A DNA stretch of 64,000 bases. Source: JADLBR01 sp020847615 (GTDB lineage: Bacteria; Verrucomicrobiota; Verrucomicrobiia; JADLBR01). Numbering within the stretch: the stretch's first letter is position 1; every line of letters starts with the position of its first letter. The stretch lies in contig JAPKHT010000012.1 of the NCBI GenBank assembly GCA_026646655.1, forward strand, positions 9,792 to 73,791, given 5' to 3'. Made by a program: the position numbers and the translations under genes. The notes under the pieces were generated by a model, which did no database searches, had not been told where the DNA came from, and saw only the letters and a program-made list of their open reading frames with translations. Shown piece after piece: positions 1-8,169 of this stretch.

Positions 1-2625
1 ATTGGGGTTGGAGGGATCGGGTTCCGGCGCATGATCCCATTCCCGGTGCACGGAGCCCAACGGGGCGCGCGGCACGCGTTCGGGCTCCTTGAGCCGATGG
101 ATCTTCACGGTGCCCCTGGTGGCCAGCGGCTCGTCATCGAGCGAGCCCGTCGTTATTTTGAGTTCGACGGCCCTCGCGTGGGTCTGCCAGCCCTTTGCCT
201 CGATGACGGCCTTCATGGCGGCGTAGCCGACATGGACCGCGCGGTCGGCCGACCGCGTCTCGCCGGCAGGATCCGTCACGTCGGCGAAGACGCGGAACCG
301 GAAGTGTGCCTGGTCTTTCTCGGAAACGCCCGGGTCGGGCCTCGCGATGAATTCGACCGCGAACACCCCATCGGCGCCCGTCTTGCCCTCGCCGTGGGCG
401 ATCTCTTGAGCGTCGCCGCGAGGCGGCCAGCCGCCGCGGAACCAGCCCCACCATGGCGGCCAGATCACCTCGCGCACCACGCGCCATTTCAGCGCCGCGC
501 CGTCGACGGGTGCCCCCGTGTAGTTGGTTGCCCTCCCGACGATCGGCACCCGCTCGCCCAGTTTCGCCGGCACTCTTGGCGCGTCGAGCGCCACCTCGAA
601 CTTGGGCCGTTTATACTCCTCGACGTGGATGGCCGTCTCGCCCTGCGCGAGCCCGTCGACGCGGATGAGCATCTGTCCCGCGACCCGGTCCCTTGGCGCG
701 GTGAAGTGGCCACTGAACGAGCCGTAGTCGTTGGTCCGGGCCTTTGAGCGCGATACTTCCTTGCCATTGGGGTCCTGGAAGACGACGTCGACGTCGCACC
801 CGGCCACGATCGCGTAGGCATTCTTCTGCAGGTCGGCCATGACGGCGATCCCCTTGAAATGGATCGTTTGACCCGGGCGGTACAGCGCCCTGTCGGTGAA
901 GAGGATCGCGCGCGGCCACGGGGCCGGCTCGGTTTCCTCGCCCAACCAATGGCCCGTGGCCTCGGAACCGAGCCGGCTGCGCCCGTCGCTGGCGAGCAGG
1001 ACGTATTCCTGCCCCTGGCGGCATGCGAACCCGCAGATCCCGGACGCGTCGGTCGTGAGCGGCGGCTCCTCGATGGCGCGACCCCGTTGCTCGAATCGCC
1101 AAACGCGTACCTTCGCCCCGGCGATCGGTTCGCCGGAAACGGCGTTCAGCACAAATGCCTCGCGGCGGCTGCCGCGCGTGCGCGTGACCAGCGCGAGATC
1201 GCTCACCCACGCGCCCGCCATCGAAACCTGATTGCCCTTTTCGCCAAATCGCGGTTCGTGGCTCGCGACGATGACGTAGTATCCCGGCGCGAGGCCGCGG
1301 GGTGCCGATAACTCCTCGACCCGCTCCTTGAAGTCGGCAGTGGGCGGCAGATCGGCGGACCATTCCAGGGCCGGCTTCGCCCTCATGATCCTCGCCCGCG
1401 TTTCATCGCCGAAGAGATCCCAGTAGTTTGCGGGATCCCACTCCCACGCCACGGCGCGGAACCAGACCTTCGCCACGTTCCTGTAGGTCACGGTGATCTT
1501 GGTGTCCGGCCCGTTCCAGACGCGCTCTGTGGTGATCTGCGCGGATTTCGCCTCGATGTCGGCGATGAGGTTCTGGCACATTTTGCCGCCGGCGCTTTCG
1601 GGAAATGCCTCGCGCCCGCGGACCGCGATCTTGTGCGCGGCGGCCGGATCCCCTTCCGCGCGGAGCTGTGCGGCCCATCGATGGAGCGTCATCGCCGAAA
1701 GCTCGTGGGCGGCATGGCGCCCCGCGTACGCCTCGAGCGCGGCCCTGTAGCGAGCGTCCTTCGTCTCGCCGACGGCGGCGTTGTGGCCCCATGTGAGGCG
1801 TGCGAGATCGGCATCGAGGAAGGCGCTCCGGTCGGAGTCGCCCGCGTGGAAGCGAAGCAATTCCTGGTAGAGGCGGATGGCCTTCAGCGCGGGCGAACCG
1901 GTATGGGTCGTCTGCGGTTCCCACGCGAGGAAGGTCTCTGGCGCGTCTAAGATCGGGCTTTCCGCGGGGATCTCAAACGCGTCCTCCGGTTTGGCGGCCG
2001 CCTGTTCCCCGGAGCAGTAGAAGGCGAGCGCCTCGTGCGCGATGAAATCGTACAGGGTGGGGCGGTACGCGTCGGGGACCGTGCCCGGCTGCAGGATGTC
2101 GCCGAAATCCGCCACGGGCTGGCGCCGCAGCGTGTCCCTCGCCTCCAGCGCCGCGGCGAACCGCCGGTCGATTTCCGCGAACAGCCGCGGCAGGTCCCAC
2201 GTCGTGAAATCCTCGCCCGGGGCCTCGCCGGTCCGCGTGCGCTCCATGAAGCGCCACCTGTTCCCCTGGAAATAGTGCCAGTACCACAGCGCCTCGATCG
2301 TCTGAAGCAGCGGCTTGATCTCCGGCGGGGCCTTCGCGACCTCGGCGGCGATGAGCCGGATTTTCTCCTCGGGCTTGTTGCCCTGGATGTTGCCCTCGAG
2401 GACGATCTTGCGCGCGATCGCGTGCGCCGCCTCGCCGTACGCCTTGTCGGCCAACGCGCTTTGAATCAGCGGGTCAATGTATTTGATGGCGGTCTGCGGC
2501 AAGCCCTGGCTCTCGGCCGCGGCGATCTGCTTCCACAATTGCACCCGGGACATCTGCGCCTCCTCAGCCCGCACAAGCCAGCACACCGACAGCAGGCATG
2601 CCGTCATTCCAAGGATGTGACGCAT
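1..2625 (-). CDS. alpha-2-macroglobulin family protein, N-terminal part, cut by the window edge
   Basis: Reading from an ATG at 2625 on the minus strand gives 875 open codons running off position 1, so the C-terminal part is missing. Residues 1-20 look like a signal peptide (MRHILGMTACLLSVCWLVRA). A long helical region follows, and at D578-G592 comes DRALYRPGQTIHFKG, the hallmark of the MG2/A2M_N domain. The N-terminal stretch LYDFIAHEALAFY is also typical of large bacterial members. Bacterial alpha-2-macroglobulins are periplasmic or surface protease traps. Whether this one has the thioester CxEQ motif cannot be seen, because that region lies off the window. A purine-rich RBS (AAAGGGG) lies just upstream of the ATG. 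The family call is firm; the exact subfamily is inferred. Confidence 0.88.
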   Translation of the reverse strand, partial: MRHILGMTACLLSVCWLVRAEEAQMSRVQLWKQIAAAESQGLPQTAIKYIDPLIQSALADKAYGEAAHAIARKIVLEGNIQGNKPEEKIRLIAAEVAKAPPEIKPLLQTIEALWYWHYFQGNRWRFMERTRTGEAPGEDFTTWDLPRLFAEIDRRFAAALEARDTLRRQPVADFGDILQPGTVPDAYRPTLYDFIAHEALAFYCSGEQAAAKPEDAFEIPAESPILDAPETFLAWEPQTTHTGSPALKAIRLYQELLRFHAGDSDRSAFLDADLARLTWGHNAAVGETKDARYRAALEAYAGRHAAHELSAMTLHRWAAQLRAEGDPAAAHKIAVRGREAFPESAGGKMCQNLIADIEAKSAQITTERVWNGPDTKITVTYRNVAKVWFRAVAWEWDPANYWDLFGDETRARIMRAKPALEWSADLPPTADFKERVEELSAPRGLAPGYYVIVASHEPRFGEKGNQVSMAGAWVSDLALVTRTRGSRREAFVLNAVSGEPIAGAKVRVWRFEQRGRAIEEPPLTTDASGICGFACRQGQEYVLLASDGRSRLGSEATGHWLGEETEPAPWPRAILFTDRALYRPGQTIHFKGIAVMADLQKNAYAIVAGCDVDVVFQDPNGKEVSRSKARTNDYGSFSGHFTAPRDRVAGQMLIRVDGLAQGETAIHVEEYKRPKFEVALDAPRVPAKLGERVPIVGRATNYTGAPVDGAALKWRVVREVIWPPWWGWFRGGWPPRGDAQEIAHGEGKTGADGVFAVEFIARPDPGVSEKDQAHFRFRVFADVTDPAGETRSADRAVHVGYAAMKAVIEAKGWQTHARAVELKITTGSLDDEPLATRGTVKIHRLKEPERVPRAPLGSVHREWDHAPEPDPSNPN

Positions 2626-2857
2626 AAGAACCCCTTTCTGGCCCACCGGCGTGGGACATCGCCTAATCTCCGTGCCCTCTCCACGCGGGTCAAGCGCCCA
2701 ATCCACTCCGCCATGGCACAACGGCCCATCCCTGAGTCAACGGCGCGGGCCCGTATTTATTACGAAGAAATTGCGACTCCGTCACGACCTCCGGCGCAGG
2801 AAAAAGGCCCCCGCCCGGCGGCGGGCATCCGAGGCACCACCGGGGCGGAAAACGCAA

Positions 2858-2877
2858 CCCCTCCGGTCACGGAGGGG
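2858..2877. repeat. REP-like hairpin, 8-bp stem with GTCA loop
   Basis: CCCCTCCG, loop GTCA, CGGAGGGG form a perfect 8-bp stem. It has the same stem and loop lengths as the REP modules around it but lacks a GTAG head. Confidence 0.6.
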
Positions 2878-2892
2878 TCGCGTGGCGCGGGT

Positions 2893-2916
2893 CCACGGCC
2901 TCACGGCCGTGGCTAC
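2893..2916 (-). repeat. REP module (GTAG head, GTGA loop)
   Basis: On the minus strand this reads GTAG, then stem CCACGGCC, loop GTGA, stem GGCCGTGG: a perfect 8-bp hairpin with a GNRA-type loop and the GTAG head typical of REP elements. Confidence 0.8.
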
Positions 2917-2941
2917 ATCCGGAATTTTCGAACTAGATCCC

Positions 2942-2961
2942 GTGCCCCGCAGACGGGGCAC
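2942..2961. repeat. REP-like hairpin, 8-bp stem with CAGA loop
   Basis: GTGCCCCG, loop CAGA, CGGGGCAC form a perfect 8-bp stem with a 4-nt loop in the same hairpin cluster. Confidence 0.6.
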
Positions 2962-2977
2962 CGCCGGGGTAGAAAAT

Positions 2978-3028
2978 GTAGCCGAAGCCGTGAGGCTTTG
3001 GCGCCCAAACGCTTACGCGTTCGGCTAC
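2978..3028. repeat. 51-bp REPIN: two inverted GTAG-headed REP hairpins
   Basis: The left half is GTAG plus stem CCGAAGCC, loop GTGA, stem GGCTTTGG. A 3-bp spacer CGC follows. The right half, read on the minus strand, is GTAG plus CCGAACGC, loop GTAA, stem GCGTTTGG. The element matches 58014-58064, which lies in reverse orientation and has a CAC spacer, and differs from 11684-11734 mainly by paired stem changes. It is followed by a conserved 28-bp flank (3029-3056) whose last three bases are the pnp stop codon. Confidence 0.9.
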
Positions 3029-3053
3029 GGGAAACGCTGCGGCTATTTTCAAG

Positions 3054-5243
3054 TCAGGCCGCGGGTTCCTCGCCGCCCTGGCCCGGCTTGGCATCGCCCT
3101 CGTGGGGCTTGGAGCCGCCCTCGGCGGCGACCTTCTCCTCGCGGAGCGCGGCCTTGCGGCTGAGCTTCACGCGGCCCTTGTCATCGACACCGATGCACTT
3201 GACGCGGATGAGGTCGCCCATCTTGATGACGTCCTCGACGCGCTCGACGCGCTTCTCGGCGAGCTCGCTGATATGGACGAGCCCGTCCTTGCCGGGGAAG
3301 ATCTCGACGAAGCAGCCGAAGTCTTTGATGGTGACGACGCGGCCCTGGTAGGTGCGGCCGACCTCGATGTTGCCGGTGAGGCCGGTGATCAATTCCACCG
3401 CGCGCTGGAGCCCCTGCGCGTTGGTGCAGTAGATCTGGACGGTGCCGTCGTCCTGGACATTGATCTCGCTGCCGGTCTCGGCGGTGAGGGCCTTGATCGT
3501 CTTGCCGCCGGGGCCGATGAGCGCCCCGATCTTGTCGGGGTCGATCTTGAGGGTGTGGATCCGGGGCGCGTGGGGCGAGAGCTCGGCGCGCGGGGCCGGC
3601 AGCGCGGCGTCCATCGTGTCGAGGATCTTGAGCCGTGCGACGCGGGCGCGCTCGAGCGCCTCGGCCATGATGTCGAGGCCGACGCCGCCGAGCTTGAGAT
3701 CCAGCTGGAAGCCCGTGATGCCGTTGCGGGTGCCGGCGATCTTGCAGTCCATGTCGCCGTAGTGGTCCTCGCTGCCGATGATGTCGGTGAGCAGCTCATA
3801 GCGCTCCATGTGCCCGGCGCCATCGTACTCGGTCACCAGGCCGACGGAGATGCCGGCCACGGGGGCCTTGAGGGGCACGCCGGCGTCCATGAGGGCGAGG
3901 CTGCCCGCGCAGACCGACGCCATGGAGGTCGAGCCGTTGGACTCGACGATCTCCGAGGAGACGCGGATCGCGTAGGGGAACTCCTCCTCCAGCGGCACCA
4001 TCGGCTCGATGGAGCGCTCGGCGAGGGCGCCGTGGCCGATCTCGCGGCGGCCGGGGCTGCCGAAGCGCCCGGTCTCACCGACCGAGAACGGCGGGAAGTG
4101 GTAGTGGAGTATGAAGCGCTTTTCGGGTTCGCCGCCGGTGTAGGCGTCGAGCATCTGGACCTCCGTGAGCGGAGCCAGCGTCGCCAGGCAGACCGTCTTG
4201 GTTTCCCCGCGCGCGAAGAGCGAGGAGCCGTGGGGCCGCGGCAGCAGGCCGACCTCGGCCGTCAGCGGGCGCAGGTCCTCGAAGCCGCGCCCGTCGCAGC
4301 GCTGCTTGCGCTCGAAGATGCTCCTGCGGAACGCCTTCTTCTCCATCTCGCCGAAGGCCTGCCCGATCTCGAACTCGGTGGCCTCGGGGAACTTCTCCTT
4401 GATCTTCGCCTCGACCTCGGTCTCGAGGGCGGCCACGGCCTTCTGGCGCTCGACCTTGCCCGGCTTGTAGATGGCCGCCTCGATGCGGTTGCCGGCGACC
4501 TCGTAGGCGATGTTCAGCAGCTCTTCCCTGACGGGCCAGAGCACCGGATCGCGCTTCGGCTTGCCGGCGAGCTTTCGCAGCTCGTGCTGCATCTCGATGA
4601 TCTGGGCCACCTGCTCCTGGGCGAAATGCATCGCCGCGAGGAAGTCGGCCTCCGAGATCTCCATGGAGCTGCCCTCGAACATGAGGGGCTGCCTCTCGGT
4701 GCCGCAGTAGACCAGGTCGATGTCCGAGAGCTCCATCTGGCTATGGGCGGGGTTCGCGATCCACTTGCCATCCAGGCGCCCGACGCGCACCGCGCCGATC
4801 GGCCCGGCGAACGGGATGTCCGAGACCACCAGCGCGGCCGAGGCGCCGTTGATGCTGAGGATGTCGGGGTCGTTCTCGCCATCGGCGGAGAACAGGGTCG
4901 AGATGACCTGCGTGTCGCAGAAGTAGCCCTTGGGGAACAGGGGGCGCAGCGGACGGTCGGTCATCCGGCAGGTCAGGATCTCCTTCTCGCTGGGGCGACC
5001 CTCCCGCTTAAAGTAGCCGCCCGGGATGCGTCCCACGGCGGCCGCCTTCTCGCGGTACTCGACGGTCAGCGGGAAGAAATCCTGGCCCTCTTTGGGTTTC
5101 GCCGCGGAGACGGCCGTGACCAGCACGATGGTCTCGCCGCAGCTGATGGTGACGGCGCCGTCGGCCAGGTTGGCCAGCTTGCCGGTTTCGATGGTGATGT
5201 CCCTCTCGCCGATCCGGCGGGAGACGCGGTGCACTGTAGCCAT
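3054..5243 (-). CDS. pnp: polyribonucleotide nucleotidyltransferase (PNPase)
   Basis: PNPase degrades RNA 3' to 5' by phosphorolysis in the cytoplasm. The 729-residue product shows two RNase PH-type domains (the first in residues 10-140, the second roughly 310-540), a KH domain with the GxxG loop (IGPGGKTI) and an S1 domain (GRVVTIKDFGCFVEIFPG), then a charged Gly/Pro tail. Length is slightly above the usual 700-711. It lies about 210 bp downstream of rpsO on the same strand, the classical rpsO-pnp arrangement, with a 10-bp hairpin in the leader. Its stop codon TGA is the outer end of the 28-bp repeat flank at 3029-3056, so the repeat supplies the stop. Confidence 0.97.
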   Translation of the reverse strand: MATVHRVSRRIGERDITIETGKLANLADGAVTISCGETIVLVTAVSAAKPKEGQDFFPLTVEYREKAAAVGRIPGGYFKREGRPSEKEILTCRMTDRPLRPLFPKGYFCDTQVISTLFSADGENDPDILSINGASAALVVSDIPFAGPIGAVRVGRLDGKWIANPAHSQMELSDIDLVYCGTERQPLMFEGSSMEISEADFLAAMHFAQEQVAQIIEMQHELRKLAGKPKRDPVLWPVREELLNIAYEVAGNRIEAAIYKPGKVERQKAVAALETEVEAKIKEKFPEATEFEIGQAFGEMEKKAFRRSIFERKQRCDGRGFEDLRPLTAEVGLLPRPHGSSLFARGETKTVCLATLAPLTEVQMLDAYTGGEPEKRFILHYHFPPFSVGETGRFGSPGRREIGHGALAERSIEPMVPLEEEFPYAIRVSSEIVESNGSTSMASVCAGSLALMDAGVPLKAPVAGISVGLVTEYDGAGHMERYELLTDIIGSEDHYGDMDCKIAGTRNGITGFQLDLKLGGVGLDIMAEALERARVARLKILDTMDAALPAPRAELSPHAPRIHTLKIDPDKIGALIGPGGKTIKALTAETGSEINVQDDGTVQIYCTNAQGLQRAVELITGLTGNIEVGRTYQGRVVTIKDFGCFVEIFPGKDGLVHISELAEKRVERVEDVIKMGDLIRVKCIGVDDKGRVKLSRKAALREEKVAAEGGSKPHEGDAKPGQGGEEPAA

Positions 5244-5298
5244 GGTGTATCCTCTCGATGTTCTCAGCGGTCCGGGCGACTGCCTCCCGCGAAAGAGG

Positions 5299-5342
5299 AC
5301 GCCTCGTGATTCGTGTTCCCTGGGGGCGGACCCACGAGGCGT
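5299..5342 (-). promoter_or_regulatory. hairpin in the rpsO-pnp intergenic RNA
   Basis: ACGCCTCGTG (5299-5308) and CACGAGGCGT (5333-5342) form a perfect 10-bp stem around a 24-nt loop, upstream of the pnp start. In known rpsO-pnp operons a leader hairpin is cut by RNase III and mediates pnp autoregulation. That this hairpin does the same is inferred from position only. Confidence 0.5.
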
Positions 5343-5451
5343 GCCCTTGTCGCGTGCGGCGGACTGCCCGGCCGCGTGTCTCTCTTCGCTCAGAGGGCGC
5401 GGGCCCCCATGGCCCGGCCCAAAATCAACAAACCTTTCTGTCCGGCGCGGC

Positions 5452-5718
5452 TCAGCGCCGCAGGCCGAGGGCGCCCACGAGTTTCGTGTACCGCTCGTTG
5501 TCGGTCCTCGCCAGATAGTTCAGCAGCTTGCGCCGCCTGCTGACCATCTTCATCAGGCCGCGGTGCGAGGAATGGTCCTTCCGGTTGGCCTTGAGGTGCC
5601 CCGTGAGCTGGGCGATCCGCGACGACAGCAGCGCCACCTGGACCTCCGGCGACCCGGTGTCCTTGCCATGGATCTGATGCTTGCCGATCAGCCCGGTCCT
5701 CTCTTCGCGACTCAACAT
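5452..5718 (-). CDS. rpsO: 30S ribosomal protein S15 (uS15)
   Basis: S15 is a primary 16S-rRNA-binding protein of the small subunit. The 88-residue product starts MLSREERTGLIGKHQIHGKD and contains the conserved GSPEVQVALLSSRI and HRGLMKMVSRRRKLLNYLAR segments, which match the family's usual length of 88-89. The ATG at 5718 was chosen because it gives the family length and has CAGGAG 9 nt upstream. A longer open frame exists upstream, but its residues look like noise. A promoter-like pair lies at 5756-5783. pnp follows in the same direction. Confidence 0.96.
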   Translation of the reverse strand: MLSREERTGLIGKHQIHGKDTGSPEVQVALLSSRIAQLTGHLKANRKDHSSHRGLMKMVSRRRKLLNYLARTDNERYTKLVGALGLRR

Positions 5719-5755
5719 GATGCCATACTCCTGATTTGGACGACAGTAAATTTTG

Positions 5756-5783
5756 AAACTAGCGAATGCCGCCGAAGGGTCAA
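5756..5783 (-). promoter_or_regulatory. probable sigma-70-type promoter of rpsO
   Basis: On the minus strand TTGACC (5783-5778) is followed by a 16-bp spacer and TAGTTT (5761-5756), about 40 bp upstream of the rpsO start codon. Confidence 0.5.
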
Positions 5784-6035
5784 GGGCAAATGTGGGCCGT
5801 GGAGGCGCCAAAAGCCCCGGCGGTGGGGGGCGTTCGCGAGCCCCAGATCTGATGGCGCGGGGGCCTACCGCGGGCGAATGAGGAATTCGTCGATGAGGAA
5901 GTGTGCCTTGGCGGCGCGGGTCTCGCATGTCCGGCCCGGATCGCGAGCCAACGGGATGTAGCATCGGATCGCCCGGGCGCAACCGCGCCTATCCCCATTG
6001 CTCCGTCGGACGGCCGGCGGCAAGGCCCTCGGCGG

Positions 6036-6059
6036 CCAGACGCTCACGCGTTCGGCTAC
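6036..6059 (-). repeat. single REP module
   Basis: On the minus strand it reads GTAG, stem CCGAACGC, loop GTGA, stem GCGTCTGG, a close relative of the right arm of the 51-bp REPIN. Confidence 0.75.
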
Positions 6060-6101
6060 GGGATTTGCGCGCGGCGCGGCTGACCTGATGTGGCGCGCGC
6101 C

Positions 6102-6204
6102 GCATCATTCATGTGGAAACTTCGAGTGGGTCGCGGAGTGCCTGAAGGCACCACTACGAACATCTCCGTGGTCTTGGGCCCGTAGTGCCGCCTTTAGGCG
6201 GTGT
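6102..6204 (+). repeat. 103-bp repeat with two outward REP heads, copy 1
   Basis: The segment is repeated as an inverted copy at 58087-58189. It contains a minus-oriented REP ending in CTAC at 6154-6157 and a plus-oriented REP starting with GTAG at 6182, with the hairpin TGCCGCC, TTTA, GGCGGTG. The two heads face each other across 24 bp, the opposite arrangement to the 51-bp REPIN. Confidence 0.8.
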
Positions 6205-6278
6205 CCGCATGACATGCTGATGACGTGTCTGTTGTGACACGTATCGGAGTTTCACCAACTTTGAGGTTTCGGGTCAGC

Positions 6279-8102
6279 CTACAAGTTCTCGCCCGCCTTG
6301 AGGGTCTGCTTGGCGATATGGGGCCCGCTGCCGTCCATCTCGGTGATGATCTCGCGGTACGTCTGTCCCGCGGGGATCATGGGCAGCACATGCTCTGTGT
6401 AGGGGATGATGATATCCAGGACATAGGGTTCGGTGCTGGCGAGCATGCGCTCGATGGCCTTGTCGAGATCCCGCTTGTGGGCGACGCGCTCGCACGTGAC
6501 GCCAAAGCTCTGGCACATCGCCACGTAGTCCGGGTAGATGCGCCTGGGGTCGCGGGGGTCGCCGAGGAAGGTGTGCCCGCGGTTGCTCTCGTAGAAGCGG
6601 TCCTCCCACTGCACGACCATGCCGAGGTGCTGGTTGTTGAGCACCATGGCCTTGGCGGCGATCCGCTCGATGTGGGCGGTGGCGAGTTCCTGGATGTTCA
6701 TCAGGAAGCTGCCGTCCCCATCGATGTCGATGACCTCCTTGTCGGGGCGGGCGACCTTGGCGCCGAGGGCGGCGGGGTAGCCGAAGCCCATGGAACCGAG
6801 GCCGGCGGAGGTGATGAACTGGCGGGGCTCGGCGAAGTCGAAGAACTGCCCGGCCCACATCTGGTGCTGGCCGACGCCCGTGGTGATGATGGCGTCGCCC
6901 TTGCAGATCTCGTGCAGCCTTCGGATGGCGTACTGCCCCTGGATCACGTCGGCGGTGTCGTTGAACTTGAACGGGTGCAGGCGCTTGCGCTCCGCGATGT
7001 GGTCGCGCCACTTCTGGAATCGCGCGGCGTCCACCGGAGTGGATTTGAGGATGCGGTTGATCCCGCGGAGCGAGGCGAGCACGTCCGCCTGGATCGGCAT
7101 GTGGACCGGCTTGTTCTTGTTCAGCTCGGACGCGTCGATGTCGATGTGCACGATCGTCGCGTTCTCGGCGAATCTCTTGACGTTGCCGGTGACGCGGTCG
7201 TCGAACCGCACGCCGAGGGCGAGCACCAGGTCGGCCTCGTTGACGGCATCATTGGCGTAGACGGTGCCGTGCATGCCCAGCCACTTCAGGGAGAGGGGGT
7301 GGTTCTCCGGGAAGCAGCCGATGCCCATGAGCGTGGTGGCGACGGGGATGCCCGCGGATTCGGCGAAGCGGCGCAGCTCGGCGCTGGCGTTGGATGTGAT
7401 GATCCCGCCGCCCGCGTAGAGGACGGGCCGGCTAGAGCGCGAGAGCAGGCCGACGATCTCGTGCAGCAGCGCGGGATCGGGATCCGGCGGCATGGAATAT
7501 CCGGGCAGGTTGGGGCGCTCGGGCATGGCCGGGCGGGCCTTGCCCTGCTGGAGATTCTTCGGGATGTCGATGACCACCGGGCCGGGGCGGCCCGTGCTGG
7601 CGATGTGGAACGCCTCCTGCACGACGCGCGGGATCTCGTCGACCGAAGAGACCAGGTAGCTGTGCTTGACGATGGGCATCGTGAGCCCGAACACGTCGGT
7701 CTCCTGGAAGGCGCCGCGCCCGATCATGTGCTGCGGCACCTGCCCGGTGATGGCCACCATAGGCACGCTGTCCAGGAGCGCGTCGGCGATGCCGGTGACG
7801 AGGTTGGTCGCGCCGGGGCCTGAGGTGGCCATGCACACGCCGACCTTGCCGATGGCGCGGGCGTAGCCCTCCGCCGCGAAGGCGCCGCCCTGCTCGTGGC
7901 GGGGGAGGACCGTGCGGATCTGCTTGGAGCGGGTCAGCGACTGGTGGATCTCCATGCTGGCCCCGCCCGGATAGGCGAAGATCGTGTCGACGCCCTCGCG
8001 CTCGAGGCACTTGATGAGCAGGTCGGCCCCCTTCATGGCCTCGCTTCCCGACCCCGGCGGGGCGGCCTCCGGACGCGGTTTGGCTGCGGTCTTCTGAGAC
8101 AT
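6279..8102 (-). CDS. ilvB: acetolactate synthase, large (catalytic) subunit
   Basis: This ThDP and FAD enzyme condenses two pyruvates, or pyruvate and 2-ketobutyrate, in branched-chain amino acid synthesis in the cytoplasm. The 607-residue product has the N-terminal Pyr domain with IFAYPGGASMEIHQSL and the HEQGGAFAAEGYARA segment holding the catalytic glutamate. The C-terminal ThDP site follows, with GDGSFLMNIQ and a later NN about 30 residues on. I chose the ATG at 8102 (MSQKTAAKPRPE). An in-frame ATG at 8150 adds 16 residues, and neither has a good RBS. No ilvN regulatory subunit or ilvC is adjacent, which is unusual for this enzyme. The helicase gene upstream ends at 8170, so the two may be co-transcribed. 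Confidence 0.94.
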   Translation of the reverse strand: MSQKTAAKPRPEAAPPGSGSEAMKGADLLIKCLEREGVDTIFAYPGGASMEIHQSLTRSKQIRTVLPRHEQGGAFAAEGYARAIGKVGVCMATSGPGATNLVTGIADALLDSVPMVAITGQVPQHMIGRGAFQETDVFGLTMPIVKHSYLVSSVDEIPRVVQEAFHIASTGRPGPVVIDIPKNLQQGKARPAMPERPNLPGYSMPPDPDPALLHEIVGLLSRSSRPVLYAGGGIITSNASAELRRFAESAGIPVATTLMGIGCFPENHPLSLKWLGMHGTVYANDAVNEADLVLALGVRFDDRVTGNVKRFAENATIVHIDIDASELNKNKPVHMPIQADVLASLRGINRILKSTPVDAARFQKWRDHIAERKRLHPFKFNDTADVIQGQYAIRRLHEICKGDAIITTGVGQHQMWAGQFFDFAEPRQFITSAGLGSMGFGYPAALGAKVARPDKEVIDIDGDGSFLMNIQELATAHIERIAAKAMVLNNQHLGMVVQWEDRFYESNRGHTFLGDPRDPRRIYPDYVAMCQSFGVTCERVAHKRDLDKAIERMLASTEPYVLDIIIPYTEHVLPMIPAGQTYREIITEMDGSGPHIAKQTLKAGENL

Positions 8103-8169
8103 AAGTAAAAATACTAGCCCGGCCACGGCGGGCTTGCAAAGCCGATTCATGCGGCCGCGGACTCTCGGC

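Larger units (their letters stand above)
2626..3053. other. 428-bp intergenic region filled with REP-type hairpins
   Basis: No gene is supported here. From about 2820 on it holds a GC-rich hairpin cluster: three separate 8-bp stem/4-nt loop hairpins (2858-2877, 2893-2912, 2942-2961), a full 51-bp inverted REP pair (2978-3028) and a 28-bp flank leading into the pnp stop codon. The 2626-2820 part holds the leader of the alpha-2-macroglobulin gene and shows no clear promoter. Confidence 0.7.
5784..6278. other. gene-free stretch between rpsO and ilvB holding REP modules
   Basis: No reading frame here looks like a real protein. The region carries a single REP module (6036-6059) and a 103-bp element (6102-6204) repeated in inverse orientation at 58087-58189. 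Nothing else is recognisable. Confidence 0.6.

Noticed and set aside
3102..5309. 735-codon plus-strand open frame across pnp
   Set aside because: It is exactly antisense to pnp, and the product is a low-complexity Asp/Gly/Leu/Arg mix typical of GC-rich shadow frames.
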